A DNA stretch of 64,000 bases from Firmicutes bacterium HGW-Firmicutes-14 (GCA_002840275.1 PHAB01000010.1:1-64000); one strand, 5' to 3'; positions 36,264 through 44,980 are shown, numbered from the stretch's first letter. Translations and numbers: made by a program. The notes: generated by a model from the sequence alone, not told the origin.

Positions 36264-38705
36264 CTAATGGGCTTTAACAACTGATACGAACCTGGATACC
36301 ACCACAGTCATATCATCCTCAACAACGCCTCCGGATCTGAGTATTGCCTTGTTCAATAAGAGGTCTGCAATGTTCTGGGGGTCTGTGGTCATAACGTTTT
36401 GCAAGACATCCAGTATCCAGGACTCCCCTTCCTCTTCATCTCCGGCCAGGCCAAGCAGGCCGTCAGACACCATTACCAGTATGTCATCATGTCCGATCTG
36501 CTGCTGGATAGCCCCAACCTCCAGGTTATTCAGGACCCCTATCGGCAAACTGTTGGCCCTGATCATGCCAACCTGGCCGCTCCGCTTTATAAAACTGGGG
36601 GCTGACCCGATTTTGACAAAATCGACGACACCATTCATGAGGTCAACAATAGCTAAATCAACAGTTGTAATGGTCTCATCAGGCGAACCGATAACAAGAA
36701 TGGAATTTACCGTTTTAACAGCAAGTTCCGTGTTAAACCCTGTCTCCATTAGCTTTTCCAGAAGGGTAATTGTTGCCTTGCTTTCTATGGAAGCCCTGGG
36801 GCCTACACCCATGCCGTCACTCAGGACAACAGCAAATTTATTGTCTGAAAGATCAAAGGTTGTAAAACTGTCTCCGGAAACAAGGCTGCAGTCTTTGGCC
36901 ACGCCGGATGACCCGATTTCTACGGTAAACGCCCTGGATGGAAGAAGCCTGAATTCACAAACGGGTTCCTCTGTCTTTTTAGTACAATAGTTTGCATTCA
37001 GAACCGACAGGGGTTGGGACAGAATACCCGAAACAAGGGGAGCAATCCCATTGACACATTCTGTCCTGCCGCCACAGGAAGGACAGGAAATACGTACTTC
37101 CAACGCATCCCCCGCATCACCGGTAACACTCAGGTCAAGGATATTGTATCCCGCTTTGGCCAGCTCGGAACGCAATATGGCTTCAATATCTTCGCGCATT
37201 CTCACATCTATCCTGACTTCATTTGCCAGGTTCTGCATTATCAGGGCGACCCCGTCAAGCTGCCCGGCAATAATATCCCTCCCTTCTGACATTTTACGCT
37301 GCCACATCTGGGCCTGTTTATATGTTTCAAAAAGACAGTTGACCGTCACAGCCAGCTCTTTAAGCCTGGTGCACCTTTTCCTGACCTCCTGGGAAATATG
37401 TTCTTCGGTAAGCCTCCCGTTCACTTCAATATGAGAAATCATATCCATAATATTACGGTATGTCTTATAAAATTCTTTGTCCCAGCAAATACGGTATAAT
37501 GAACACCCTTTACATACCTTGGATGCTACTCCGTTAAAAAGGTTTTGGAGATTGTTTTCTTCATAAACCCTCACATCACACGCTATTTCCCCAAAGGCTC
37601 TGGAAAGTTCCCGGAAAATCCTGGCGTATTCCCGAATCTTCCCTGCTGCCAGTTCTTTTATCCTTTTTTCCCCGGCAGGCCTTGAGTTATACCTGACCAG
37701 ACTTTTCCGGACAACAGACCTTAAGGCATATAAACGCTTTGAGGGAATAAACATAAACAGCACAACAGCTGCCCCGGTTTCTAAAAACGCTGTGATTAGC
37801 TGGGTATAGTCAGTCAGGTAAATAGACAAAAGGATATTCCCGAGCACGAACCCTATACAGATCCCTATGCGGTTAAAGCTCCTGAACATTCCGGCCATCA
37901 GACCCGAAAAAGAGTAGACCGCCACCATGCCCGGGGCTATGTCTGCCATGATACTGGGCACTATACCGACCAGGGTGCCCATGGCTGCTCCAAAACCGCT
38001 GCCCCCGGCAAAAGCGGCGAAAATAACCATGGCCCTTCCCAATACATTCTTAAGTTCAATCCCATATATCTCAAGTTCGGAAAGTCCTGTCAAAAAGGCT
38101 ATTATAATGACAGCCCCACCAATGATCTCCTCTTTTTTCAGGGCCCCGGCATTACCTTTTTTATGCAGGACCGGTAAAGTTCTGGCCAGGAGAAATGCCG
38201 CACACCCGGCAAGAATGCCTTCAAAAATAGCCACCAGATAATTATACAGGTCAGGGGCAAAATATGCATACACCCCGATTTTAAGGCTTATGACCAGCCC
38301 AGCCACCAGGATAGGCACACCATACCATTTCAGGCGAAACTGGCCCCTGGCCTGGCCTAAGATAATGAACAGCAGAACCAGTGCCAATACCGTTGCCCAC
38401 ATGTTATATCCCGAACTCACTGTGACCAGTCCCCCAATCACAGCCAGCAGCACCCATGCCCCTTTGTCAGGCAAAACAATCATGACCGCTGATAACACCG
38501 CTGCCGGAAAAGGCATAAGACCGCCGGACAAAACGGCACGGCCGGCAAAAAAAGATATAACCGATAAAAAGCCGGTTTCCCATGACAGGGTTTTTCTCAG
38601 GAAATTCTGGATACTCTCTCTGGGAAAAGAAGGCCACACAAACCTGGACCTGGCTTTACGGTCACTCAGCCTATGATAAGGATAGATGTTTGTTTTATCA
38701 CTCAT
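36264..38705 (-). CDS. spoIIE: Stage II sporulation protein E, PP2C-type phosphatase
   Basis: Dephosphorylates SpoIIAA to free sigma-F in the forespore and takes part in the polar septum. 813 residues: about ten membrane helices in the first 330, a central regulatory region, and a C-terminal PP2C/SpoIIE phosphatase domain (about 590-810) with V-L-S-D-G-M-G-V-G and V-S-D-G-L-L-G metal-binding motifs. A conserved C-x-x-C-x(3)-C-like stretch (CKGCSLYRIC) near 390-400 is typical of clostridial SpoIIE. Promoter and Spo0A-box candidate upstream. Confidence 0.96.
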   Translation of the reverse strand: MSDKTNIYPYHRLSDRKARSRFVWPSFPRESIQNFLRKTLSWETGFLSVISFFAGRAVLSGGLMPFPAAVLSAVMIVLPDKGAWVLLAVIGGLVTVSSGYNMWATVLALVLLFIILGQARGQFRLKWYGVPILVAGLVISLKIGVYAYFAPDLYNYLVAIFEGILAGCAAFLLARTLPVLHKKGNAGALKKEEIIGGAVIIIAFLTGLSELEIYGIELKNVLGRAMVIFAAFAGGSGFGAAMGTLVGIVPSIMADIAPGMVAVYSFSGLMAGMFRSFNRIGICIGFVLGNILLSIYLTDYTQLITAFLETGAAVVLFMFIPSKRLYALRSVVRKSLVRYNSRPAGEKRIKELAAGKIREYARIFRELSRAFGEIACDVRVYEENNLQNLFNGVASKVCKGCSLYRICWDKEFYKTYRNIMDMISHIEVNGRLTEEHISQEVRKRCTRLKELAVTVNCLFETYKQAQMWQRKMSEGRDIIAGQLDGVALIMQNLANEVRIDVRMREDIEAILRSELAKAGYNILDLSVTGDAGDALEVRISCPSCGGRTECVNGIAPLVSGILSQPLSVLNANYCTKKTEEPVCEFRLLPSRAFTVEIGSSGVAKDCSLVSGDSFTTFDLSDNKFAVVLSDGMGVGPRASIESKATITLLEKLMETGFNTELAVKTVNSILVIGSPDETITTVDLAIVDLMNGVVDFVKIGSAPSFIKRSGQVGMIRANSLPIGVLNNLEVGAIQQQIGHDDILVMVSDGLLGLAGDEEEGESWILDVLQNVMTTDPQNIADLLLNKAILRSGGVVEDDMTVVVSRFVSVVKAH

Positions 38706-38774
38706 TAAAACACCGCCCGCTGTTACCGTTTAATATGGACCCCCGGTGGGACCACAATCGCTTTATCCTATTGT

Positions 38775-38802
38775 ATTATATTAGCCGGGAAATTCTTGTC
38801 AG
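38775..38802 (-). promoter_or_regulatory. Sigma-A promoter of spoIIE
   Basis: CTGACA (38797-38802) and consensus TATAAT (38775-38780) on the minus strand with a 16-bp spacer, about 70 bp upstream of the start. B. subtilis spoIIE also uses sigma-A with phosphorylated Spo0A. Confidence 0.65.
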
Positions 38803-38828
38803 GATTGGTAGAATGAAAAAAAAATTGT

Positions 38829-38835
38829 TTCGACT
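38829..38835 (-). promoter_or_regulatory. Spo0A-box candidate of spoIIE
   Basis: The minus strand reads AGTCGAA, 6 of 7 to TGTCGAA, placed about 27 bp upstream of the -35 box, a position suited to activation. Confidence 0.45.
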
Positions 38836-38862
38836 CCATTCGTTTATATAACTGCAGGGGCA

Positions 38863-38889
38863 ACAAAAAAGCGTATGAGATTCATACGC
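38863..38889 (-). terminator. Terminator after the unknown two-gene operon
   Basis: GCGTATGA (38871-38878) pairs perfectly with TCATACGC (38882-38889). On the minus strand TTTTTTG follows. Confidence 0.85.
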
Positions 38890-38903
38890 ACTAAGACCTC
38901 TGC

Positions 38904-39428
38904 TTATCTCATTCTTTTTTTTGGCATGTTAACCAGGCCGAAAACCAGTTCCCCTTTCAACAGGCGTCCTTCTTCACTATCATTCAGGTTTATCTTCTCT
39001 ACAACCATACCTGGTTTGAAATTCACAAACCCATTTACCGTTTCCGGTTCCACAAATGTATGAAACGCACGGGAAAAATGCACCGTATACAATTCCGGAA
39101 AACCGGCTTCCCCGCCGGTTCCGGTATCATCCGTCTCAGCGAAAAGCCCGTCTGCCTGTAATTTCAAGTGACTGAAAAAATCGTCTTCTTCCAGTTCCCG
39201 GAATTCCGTGACCTCCTCATCTTCATTCGGTAATGCAGAGAAATACGATACTATTATCTGGTAAGAACCTTTTATTTCAAGTCCTTCCCTGCTGTACCTG
39301 TAAACCTTTATCTCAGGGACAACAGAAACATTGGAAATATTCCCTATATCCGGATAATTTTCCGGAAGCTCCAGCCTCAAAGGTATCCTTGGAAATATGT
39401 AACTCTTTTGAATATCCCGAAGTGCCAT
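38904..39428 (-). CDS. SPOCS-like (DUF3794-like) protein, probable spore-envelope factor
   Basis: 174 residues from the ATG at 39428 (AAGGAGGATT site). Residues about 17-95 follow the SPOCS/DUF3794 pattern of SipL and related clostridial spore proteins: an L-P-E-N-Y-P-D-I start, an E-I-K-V then G-L-E-I-K-G-S-Y-Q-I-I-V-S-Y-F strand pair, and an F-F-S-H-L-K-L strand. A second, weaker beta-rich half follows. No signal peptide. Its position beside spoIIE fits a sporulation role (inference). Paired with the next gene in a two-gene operon (11 bp apart). Confidence 0.6.
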   Translation of the reverse strand: MALRDIQKSYIFPRIPLRLELPENYPDIGNISNVSVVPEIKVYRYSREGLEIKGSYQIIVSYFSALPNEDEEVTEFRELEEDDFFSHLKLQADGLFAETDDTGTGGEAGFPELYTVHFSRAFHTFVEPETVNGFVNFKPGMVVEKINLNDSEEGRLLKGELVFGLVNMPKKRMR

Positions 39429-39439
39429 AATAATCCTCC

Positions 39440-40060
39440 TTAAAAAATGGCCCTGTTTTTTTTGCGTGGACAAAAGCCGTCGTTTAAATAAAGTTTTTCC
39501 GGATCCGGCTGTAGACTTATCCGCCACCAACTGGCATTGGGAATAGGTGGTTCAAAGGGTTCCACTCTCTCAAACAAGGGGTTGCCGCACTTCCCAGGGT
39601 TTGACCTTTTATCCTTCCCCTCCTTATTAAACTTTACAACCCGGCAGTCCCTTATTTCTTCAGGGAGTAAGACAATCCCCTCCATTATTACCCTTCCGCA
39701 ATCTACTTTTTCCGGTTCAGTGTCCCATCCGGACACAACCCTAAGGCGGTAAACCATTTCTTTATTCCCCCCCGGGCTGCTGCCTGCACTTACAGTATTA
39801 AAGTTCCAGCTGATACCGGACCCTGATGACCGTTGTTCTAATTTTCCTAAAACAGTAGTTACGGAATCTTTGGGTGATTGGAGCACCAGCCGGGTATCTT
39901 TTTTGGGTGAAGAAAAAACCTCCTGGTCTTTTCCCACAAAAAAATTTAATTGCCCTGCCCGGCCCCTAATGGTGATCTCAGCTGCCGCACACGGGTTTCC
40001 ATCCCTGAAACAGCCGGGCCGGAATAGATATGCCTTATAAAACCGATAGGGAATCTCCAT
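39440..40060 (-). CDS. Hypothetical protein of the spoIIE-adjacent cluster
   Basis: 206 residues, no membrane segment or signal peptide. The first half looks beta-rich; near the C-terminus P-I-P-N-A-S-W-W-R-I recalls the P-L-Y-Q-W-W-K-F stretch of 40662-41570. Several spaced cysteines (positions around 17, 24, 120, 139, 158 and 198). The ATG follows AAAGGAAGG. First gene of the operon with the SPOCS-like protein. I recognise no family. Confidence 0.65.
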   Translation of the reverse strand: MEIPYRFYKAYLFRPGCFRDGNPCAAAEITIRGRAGQLNFFVGKDQEVFSSPKKDTRLVLQSPKDSVTTVLGKLEQRSSGSGISWNFNTVSAGSSPGGNKEMVYRLRVVSGWDTEPEKVDCGRVIMEGIVLLPEEIRDCRVVKFNKEGKDKRSNPGKCGNPLFERVEPFEPPIPNASWWRISLQPDPEKLYLNDGFCPRKKNRAIF

Positions 40061-40231
40061 CCATTTCCTTCCTTTCCTCTTATATTTGACGGCCGTCCAA
40101 CCATGAAACCGGTCGTCATCTTTTTACCAGTATATTATTATCCGGAACCTTCCGTTACATCTAACAACTCCGTTGATGTTTTTGTCAACAAGAGCTGAAT
40201 CCCCATATATTACATAAAGGTGGTTTTTATA

Positions 40232-40564
40232 ATGAAATTCCTTTCTAAAGTAAAACAGATTTTCAATAGAAATGCCGGGACCGAACCGGGACTTGACTGG
40301 ATTGAAGTCACTGTACCCGGAGTTCATGCCAAGCTTGTACGGAAACTTCCTCTGCCTTTGCCCCATGAAGTCTCTGTGTTTATTCCACGCCTGGAAATTA
40401 AAAAAAAAGTTGCGGAAAACAATAAGACCACTGAAACTTCAATAGTTTTAAACAGCCTGACCCTGGTCAGCGCTCCGCGCCATGAACCTGTGGAGAGCAG
40501 GACCGGACCCGTGTCATTGTTGCAGTTATCGAAGACGGATGAAAAACAGAGCAGCAGAGTTTAG
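40232..40564 (+). CDS. Small hypothetical protein
   Basis: About 110 residues from the ATG at 40232 behind AAGGTGG; an in-frame GTG lies at 40220. Basic N-terminus, no membrane segment, Ser/Thr-rich tail. It is on the plus strand between two minus-strand unknowns, so it could be an antisense-free small gene or a spurious ORF; the site and composition slightly favour a gene. No family recognised. Confidence 0.4.
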   Translation: MKFLSKVKQIFNRNAGTEPGLDWIEVTVPGVHAKLVRKLPLPLPHEVSVFIPRLEIKKKVAENNKTTETSIVLNSLTLVSAPRHEPVESRTGPVSLLQLSKTDEKQSSRV

Positions 40565-40574
40565 GATATGCAAA

Positions 40575-40631
40575 GCCCCGGCGCGAGGCACGCTGCGGAC
40601 CCCTTGCGGGGAGACGCCACTGCGCTGGGGC
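40575..40631. repeat. GC-rich branched hairpin between convergent genes
   Basis: GCCCCGGCGC (40575-40584) pairs with GCGCTGGGGC (40622-40631), and CCCC-TTGC-GGGG (40600-40611) forms an inner hairpin. AATAGGTTTTTG follows on the plus strand. It may be a terminator or a small repetitive element; its GC content is far above its surroundings. Confidence 0.5.
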
Positions 40632-40661
40632 AATAGGTTTTTGTCTGTCGAGACATCATTT

Positions 40662-41570
40662 TTAACCTTTGATATCTTCCCTGTTACATTGTTCACAATC
40701 AGGTGGTTTGGTAGTTCTTTTCGGGAATACCACCTCCCCAGTCAAAGGGTTTATATGGATTAACCAGTAACCGTAATCTCCGGCCCTGTAATTCTGACCG
40801 GGCAAAGGATGCCAGTAAACATATCCGGTATCCCCACCGTAAGGTTGGTCCCGCAGGCAAAAGCGCCCTGGAATCCCATGAACTAAAAACTTTACCGTAC
40901 CCTTCCGGTCATATTGAAGGCCAATTAACTGATGGCCCCTGAAAACAGGTCCTGTCATAAAATTGCTGAATACGTCAGAACAGGCTTCTGTAAAGGCCTG
41001 TATATCACTAGGATTACTGTGGGCTAGTGGGTTATAAATCAGGTCATTAAAATAGCTGGGATAGAATTTCCACCACTGGTAAAGGGGCAAACCCGTACCA
41101 AAAGGTGAGACCTTTTCCATCTTGGGTTCTTCAGGTATATTTGCCTCTTCCAGTTCAAGCTCCCCAACAAGAACCCTGTCTCCGGGCAAGTGTTTGGCAG
41201 CCGTACAAACACAAACCTCCAATGTATCAAAAGAATCAATGCCGAGCCCCGTACCGTTCACATTACCGGTCGCAAAGCTCCATTCAGTTTCACCTATCCC
41301 CTCCTCACTTATTTCTATATTTCCTGCATGCACAGGAATTCTCCTATCACCGTGTTCACCGACAATCCATATCCCATACCCGGAATGTCTGTCCCTGGTT
41401 TTTGGCGGGCAGAGGTTTCGTACGGAACATCTGAGCACTCCTCTCGCTCCCGCAGTCTCTATAACAGCCTTTCCCCTCGGGCGTTTCACACGGGTAATAG
41501 CATAATCTCTCAAATCTTCCCGCAGGACGGCAGCATACCGACGGTATTCGGTTTCCGCATGACGGTTCAT
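40662..41570 (-). CDS. Hypothetical protein with an N-terminal beta-sandwich-like domain
   Basis: About 302 residues from the ATG at 41570 (AAGGGGG site). Residues about 35-150 resemble a small beta-sandwich with a Y-G-I-W-I-V-G...R-R-I-P-V...G-E-T-E-W-S-F pattern, similar in shape to anti-sigma-K-type domains. Residues 165-280 have P-L-Y-Q-W-W-K-F and repeated aromatic G-Y-V-Y-W-H-P / Y-G-Y-W-L-I-H strands. The tail ends in C-E-Q-C-N. No signal peptide or membrane helix. Probably a clostridial spore-related protein judging by position; not assigned to a family. Confidence 0.65.
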   Translation of the reverse strand: MNRHAETEYRRYAAVLREDLRDYAITRVKRPRGKAVIETAGARGVLRCSVRNLCPPKTRDRHSGYGIWIVGEHGDRRIPVHAGNIEISEEGIGETEWSFATGNVNGTGLGIDSFDTLEVCVCTAAKHLPGDRVLVGELELEEANIPEEPKMEKVSPFGTGLPLYQWWKFYPSYFNDLIYNPLAHSNPSDIQAFTEACSDVFSNFMTGPVFRGHQLIGLQYDRKGTVKFLVHGIPGRFCLRDQPYGGDTGYVYWHPLPGQNYRAGDYGYWLIHINPLTGEVVFPKRTTKPPDCEQCNREDIKG

Positions 41571-41684
41571 GCCGATCCCCCTTATTCGCACAGGTAAATA
41601 ATTACGTCCTGCCCTCTGTCTTTAATAAATATATGCCTTAATTCCCTAAACTTTAACTAAAATTTATATTTTTTTAATAGGACA

Positions 41685-42569
41685 CTACATCTTATACTCG
41701 ATTATCCGGTACAATAAGCCGTACATAAGATCTGTTTCACTTACCGTAATTCCATCAATCTTCAGGCCTTCAATCACAGCTGTCAAAATCCTGGTTCCGG
41801 CAACAATAATATCTGCCCTCTGAGGCTGCAAGCCGGGAACCTTTTTCCTCTGTTCGGGTGACATCCCTTCCAATTCCCTTAATATCTTTTTAATATCCTT
41901 TCCCGGAAGATAATATCCGTGTATCTTTTCCCGGTCGTATACTGTCATTTCCTGGTTAATGGCGGCCAGGGTCGTAGCAGTCCCCCCTACGCCGATGAGC
42001 CCGCCGAATTCCTTTAGCTTTGTAGAGCCGATTACTTCTCCAAGCATTTCTCTTATGTCGGGAAGAGTGTATCCTCTTTCAGTCATCCTAACCGCTCCAA
42101 TATTTACACTGACATACTCCGGACCCCTTTCACCGGTCCAGATAAATTCCGTACTTCCTCCTCCAATATCTATTACTACAGGATTAATACCCGCTTTTTT
42201 CAATCCCCGGACAGCTCCCAGGTAGCTCATTTCCGCCTCTTCCGTTCCTGATAAAACCCTTACATCCCATCCTATCCGCTTTTTCACCTCCATCAGGAAT
42301 GTATCGCGGTTTGCGGCATCCCGGACCGCACTGGTTGCAGCAGATATAACCCTGCTGACACTGTTTTCACCGATTATCTTCTTAAATTCTTCGAGCGCTT
42401 CAATTGTCCGCTCCACAGCCTGGTCACGAAGAAACTCCTGTGTACCTATCCCCTCCCCCAGCCTTGAGGTAATCAGGCCGGTCCCGATAACCTCAATCTC
42501 GCCATGATTCTCTTCGGCAATGAGCATCCTAACCGAATTTGTCCCGATATCGATGACTGCAGTTCGCAA
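41685..42569 (-). CDS. ppx: Ppx/GppA-family exopolyphosphatase
   Basis: 294 residues, the short single-module form. ASKHA-fold motifs: D-I-G-T-N-S-V-R-M-L-I at the N-terminus, then V-I-D-I-G-G-G-S-T-E-F near 136. Acts on polyphosphate and/or guanosine pentaphosphate; which one cannot be told from sequence. TTG start behind GAGGGAGGAAC. 105 bp downstream of the S1-domain gene but after a terminator, so separately transcribed. Confidence 0.93.
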   Translation of the reverse strand: MRTAVIDIGTNSVRMLIAEENHGEIEVIGTGLITSRLGEGIGTQEFLRDQAVERTIEALEEFKKIIGENSVSRVISAATSAVRDAANRDTFLMEVKKRIGWDVRVLSGTEEAEMSYLGAVRGLKKAGINPVVIDIGGGSTEFIWTGERGPEYVSVNIGAVRMTERGYTLPDIREMLGEVIGSTKLKEFGGLIGVGGTATTLAAINQEMTVYDREKIHGYYLPGKDIKKILRELEGMSPEQRKKVPGLQPQRADIIVAGTRILTAVIEGLKIDGITVSETDLMYGLLYRIIEYKM

Positions 42570-42621
42570 TATTGTTCCTCCCTCATTAGAAATTGGTCAC
42601 TTTTCAAGACAGAAACGCAAA

Positions 42622-42660
42622 ACAGAAAAGCCATCCCAAATTTAGTTTTGGGACAGCCTC
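42622..42660 (-). terminator. Terminator after the S1-domain gene
   Basis: GGCTGTCCCAAA pairs with TTTGGGATGGC on the minus strand, followed by TTTTCTGTTTT. Confidence 0.75.
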
Positions 42661-42673
42661 CGATATTACCATG

Positions 42674-43105
42674 CTAATATGATTTTTTAGAGCCCCTGCC
42701 GCCCCTCTTGGCATCTGTTTTACGGCGCAGGTCCTGCAGGCGTTCGTCACTTTCCTTTAAAAACTTTGTCAGCCTGTCTTCAAAGTTAGCCGAGTCCTTT
42801 TTTTCGTACCTGTCGTTTCTTTTATGGGAATGCTGATTATGACTACGGGGCACATCCTGGGCAGTATTTGTACTTGCCTTTAACTGTTTAATTGATAACC
42901 CGATTTTCCCCTTGTCTATTGATATGACTTTGACCGTAATCTTTTCCCGGTCTTTGAGAAAATCTTTAACATCCTTCACATAGGTATCGGCGACTTCGGA
43001 AATGTGGACCAGACCAGTCTGCCCGCCTGGTAGTTCTATGAAAGCCCCAAAGTTTGTGATCCCTGTGACCACTCCCTCGACGATGCTCCCCACTTCAACT
43101 GACAT
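42674..43105 (-). CDS. S1 RNA-binding domain protein (YabR-like)
   Basis: 143 residues with one S1/OB-fold domain (about 1-75: V-G-S-I-V-E-G-V-V-T, then G-A-F-I-E-L-P-G-G-Q-T-G-L-V-H-I-S-E) and a basic, low-complexity tail. Equivalent in place to B. subtilis yabR after divIC. Likely binds RNA; specific role unknown. The ATG follows AAGGAGGATTTTTTG. Confidence 0.92.
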   Translation of the reverse strand: MSVEVGSIVEGVVTGITNFGAFIELPGGQTGLVHISEVADTYVKDVKDFLKDREKITVKVISIDKGKIGLSIKQLKASTNTAQDVPRSHNQHSHKRNDRYEKKDSANFEDRLTKFLKESDERLQDLRRKTDAKRGGRGSKKSY

Positions 43106-43209
43106 ACAACAAAAAATCCTCCTTAGATGGTGCCAAAACTCAATTCCTGCTCAGTTAATCAATCAAATTATAACCGAAGGTGCTAAGAGTGTCAAGATGT
43201 CGATTATGG

Positions 43210-43623
43210 TTAATGTACCTCAATATTTTGGGGATTTTTCAATACTTCGGGAATAGTACTCCCTTTTTCTCCAGGTTTTGCTTCAAGAATAATCTTTTCT
43301 CCCGGCTTGACAAGTCCCAGCTTTTCGCGGGCTTCCCTTTCTATGTAAGCATCGGAACTAAGCTGTTCTACCTGCTGATTAAGCTCGGCGTTTTTCCTGC
43401 GAAGCTCGTCCATCTGCTGCTGAATATTTTCTATCTCGTGCTGGACGTTGTACATTTCTGCCATTTGGCCCCCTAAGGAATAGAAAATGAACCCGAGAAG
43501 TATCAGCAGTATTACAAACGGCCCGCTTAATTTAAATTTAAGTTTTTTATTCTTTGGCCGTTTATGTATAACAGGCATGTCCACCACATTATCAGATCTC
43601 TTGACTTTTGCGGACAAGACCAT
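43210..43623 (-). CDS. divIC: Septum formation initiator, FtsB/DivIC family
   Basis: 137 residues: a basic cytoplasmic N-terminus, one membrane helix (about 31-50), an extracytoplasmic coiled coil (about 55-90) and a short C-terminal domain. Part of the divisome with DivIB and FtsL. The ATG overlaps the stop of the HTH gene (TAATG), so the two are translationally coupled. Spaced just before the S1-domain gene as in B. subtilis. Confidence 0.93.
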   Translation of the reverse strand: MVLSAKVKRSDNVVDMPVIHKRPKNKKLKFKLSGPFVILLILLGFIFYSLGGQMAEMYNVQHEIENIQQQMDELRRKNAELNQQVEQLSSDAYIEREAREKLGLVKPGEKIILEAKPGEKGSTIPEVLKNPQNIEVH

Positions 43624-43856
43624 TAGGAATCACCTTCCTCTTCCTCAGGACCAAACAGTCCAAGAGCATTCCCCGGGATTATAATGACAACTTCGTATCC
43701 TTTTTGCCTGGCGCGGTTAAACAGGGTTGCCACGGTGCTGCCGGCCAACCCCAGTTTCTTAGCGATATGGTCATTGGAATAACCCATTTCTTTCAAAGTA
43801 ACCACCTGGCGCTCCCGAAAACTTAGTTTCTCCGCACCCCGTATTTCTATTTTCAT
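43623..43856 (-). CDS. Small LuxR/sigma-region-4-like HTH protein
   Basis: 77 residues from the ATG at 43856. Residues about 10-52 form a helix-turn-helix with an L-S-F-R-E-R-Q-V-V-T-L start and an N-D-H-I-A-K-K-L-G-L-A-G-S-T-V recognition part. The tail is short and acidic. Coupled to divIC. Tandem DnaA boxes lie 27-58 bp upstream, so DnaA may control it. Likely a transcription factor of cell division or sporulation, target unknown. Confidence 0.8.
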   Translation of the reverse strand: MKIEIRGAEKLSFRERQVVTLKEMGYSNDHIAKKLGLAGSTVATLFNRARQKGYEVVIIIPGNALGLFGPEEEEGDS

Positions 43857-43882
43857 TTCTGTCACCTGCCGGCCAGAGCCGG

Positions 43883-43914
43883 TTATCCACAAATTATCCA
43901 CAAATTGTGTACAA
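43883..43914. promoter_or_regulatory. DnaA-box cluster upstream of the HTH-divIC operon
   Basis: Two perfect DnaA boxes, TTATCCACA at 43883-43891 and 43894-43902, repeat at 11 bp, one helical turn. An inverted near-box (TTGTACACA on the minus strand, within 43903-43914) lies beside them. In Firmicutes DnaA is both initiator and transcription regulator. Confidence 0.65.
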
Positions 43915-43964
43915 CTTTAGTACAGATATTGATTCTACGCTAAAATTTAAAATCCTTCTAAAAT

Positions 43965-44519
43965 TTATTTTTTTTTGAAGAGGCCGTGCCATACCCGCCT
44001 GACTGTTTTTCTGACAGAGCCAGCCCTGTTTAAAAAAGGAGTAAATACTGCCTTGCGGATGAATCTCTTGGCAAGGCGGCCGGCCGCGCTGACAATGTTA
44101 CCAATATACCCGATGGGTATAACCACAATATTTCCGGCCAGGATAAAGGGGTAAGTTATCACAAACCAGGCAAACCTGGCAGTTTTTAAAAAATATTTAA
44201 CGAGTTTTTTGATAAAAATAATTAAACCGGTCAATCCCCATACCACAATACGACTCAGCAATTTTATGTATAAAATAATTCCCACAATGACTCCCAACAA
44301 AACATAAAACCGGAGTTCTCCCCAGTTCCCGACCAAAAGCATGAAAAAAACCACCACGGTGGTAATTACCCAGAACAATAAATCACTCACATAAGCAACT
44401 ACCTTCCGTGGACAGACAAATCCTTTGGTCACATTATAAGAATCAAACAGCACGCCTACGGTTATTCCCATCATAACAGTGACAATAAAGGCAAAAACCT
44501 GGGATTCCAGAGACTGCAT
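43965..44519 (-). CDS. yabQ: Spore cortex biosynthesis protein YabQ
   Basis: 184 residues with about four to five hydrophobic helices (around 5-25, 42-62, 68-85, 85-110 and 115-130) and a basic C-terminus. YabQ is a mother-cell membrane protein needed for cortex formation in B. subtilis. The ATG follows AGGGAGGGGACTA, 31 bp after yabP. Confidence 0.9.
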   Translation of the reverse strand: MQSLESQVFAFIVTVMMGITVGVLFDSYNVTKGFVCPRKVVAYVSDLLFWVITTVVVFFMLLVGNWGELRFYVLLGVIVGIILYIKLLSRIVVWGLTGLIIFIKKLVKYFLKTARFAWFVITYPFILAGNIVVIPIGYIGNIVSAAGRLAKRFIRKAVFTPFLNRAGSVRKTVRRVWHGLFKKK

Positions 44520-44550
44520 TAGTCCCCTCCCTTTCTCTAATGGTTTCCCT

Positions 44551-44844
44551 CTACCTCAAGATCCGTTCCATAAGGCCTTTGCCCCTGTTTTTAAAGCCCT
44601 TTGCACTCTTTTCTTCTGAAAAATCAAGGCTTTTGCAGAAACCTTCCACCATCAGGGTCCCCTCACCCAAATTCAACTGGATAATGTGCAGGTTATCCCC
44701 TTTTAAAATTAACAGTCCCTGTTTTGTTTCCAGGACTATTTCTTCATCATCGAAGCTTTCCACATTTTCCACACCTTCAACCGTAATGTTTTTGCGGTTG
44801 GTCATTACGATTCTATATTCCCTTGTCCCGTCCAAATCCGTCAC
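44551..44844 (-). CDS. yabP: Sporulation protein YabP
   Basis: About 97 residues from GTG 44844, chosen because AAGGAGGG precedes it and the length then equals B. subtilis YabP (100). A longer ATG at 44895 has no site. Beta-rich with the family's N-R-K-N-I-T-V-E-G-V-E-N-V-E-S-F-D pattern (I see this conserved stretch near the middle). Acts with YabQ in cortex/coat formation. Confidence 0.9.
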   Translation of the reverse strand: MTDLDGTREYRIVMTNRKNITVEGVENVESFDDEEIVLETKQGLLILKGDNLHIIQLNLGEGTLMVEGFCKSLDFSEEKSAKGFKNRGKGLMERILR

Positions 44845-44940
44845 GGCAGTTTCCCTCCTTAATACCGGTTTTGGCCATTTACGCTTTATTCCCATAAATA
44901 TTCAGAAACAGGACATAATATTCCATCTCCTAAATCAAAA

Positions 44941-44973
44941 TTAGAGGGAGCGCCAATCAATCGGCACTCCCTT
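44941..44973 (-). terminator. Terminator after the SpoIID-type gene
   Basis: AGGGAGTGCC pairs with GGCGCTCCCT on the minus strand, followed by CTAATTTTG. Confidence 0.65.
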
Positions 44974-44980
44974 CTGTTTA

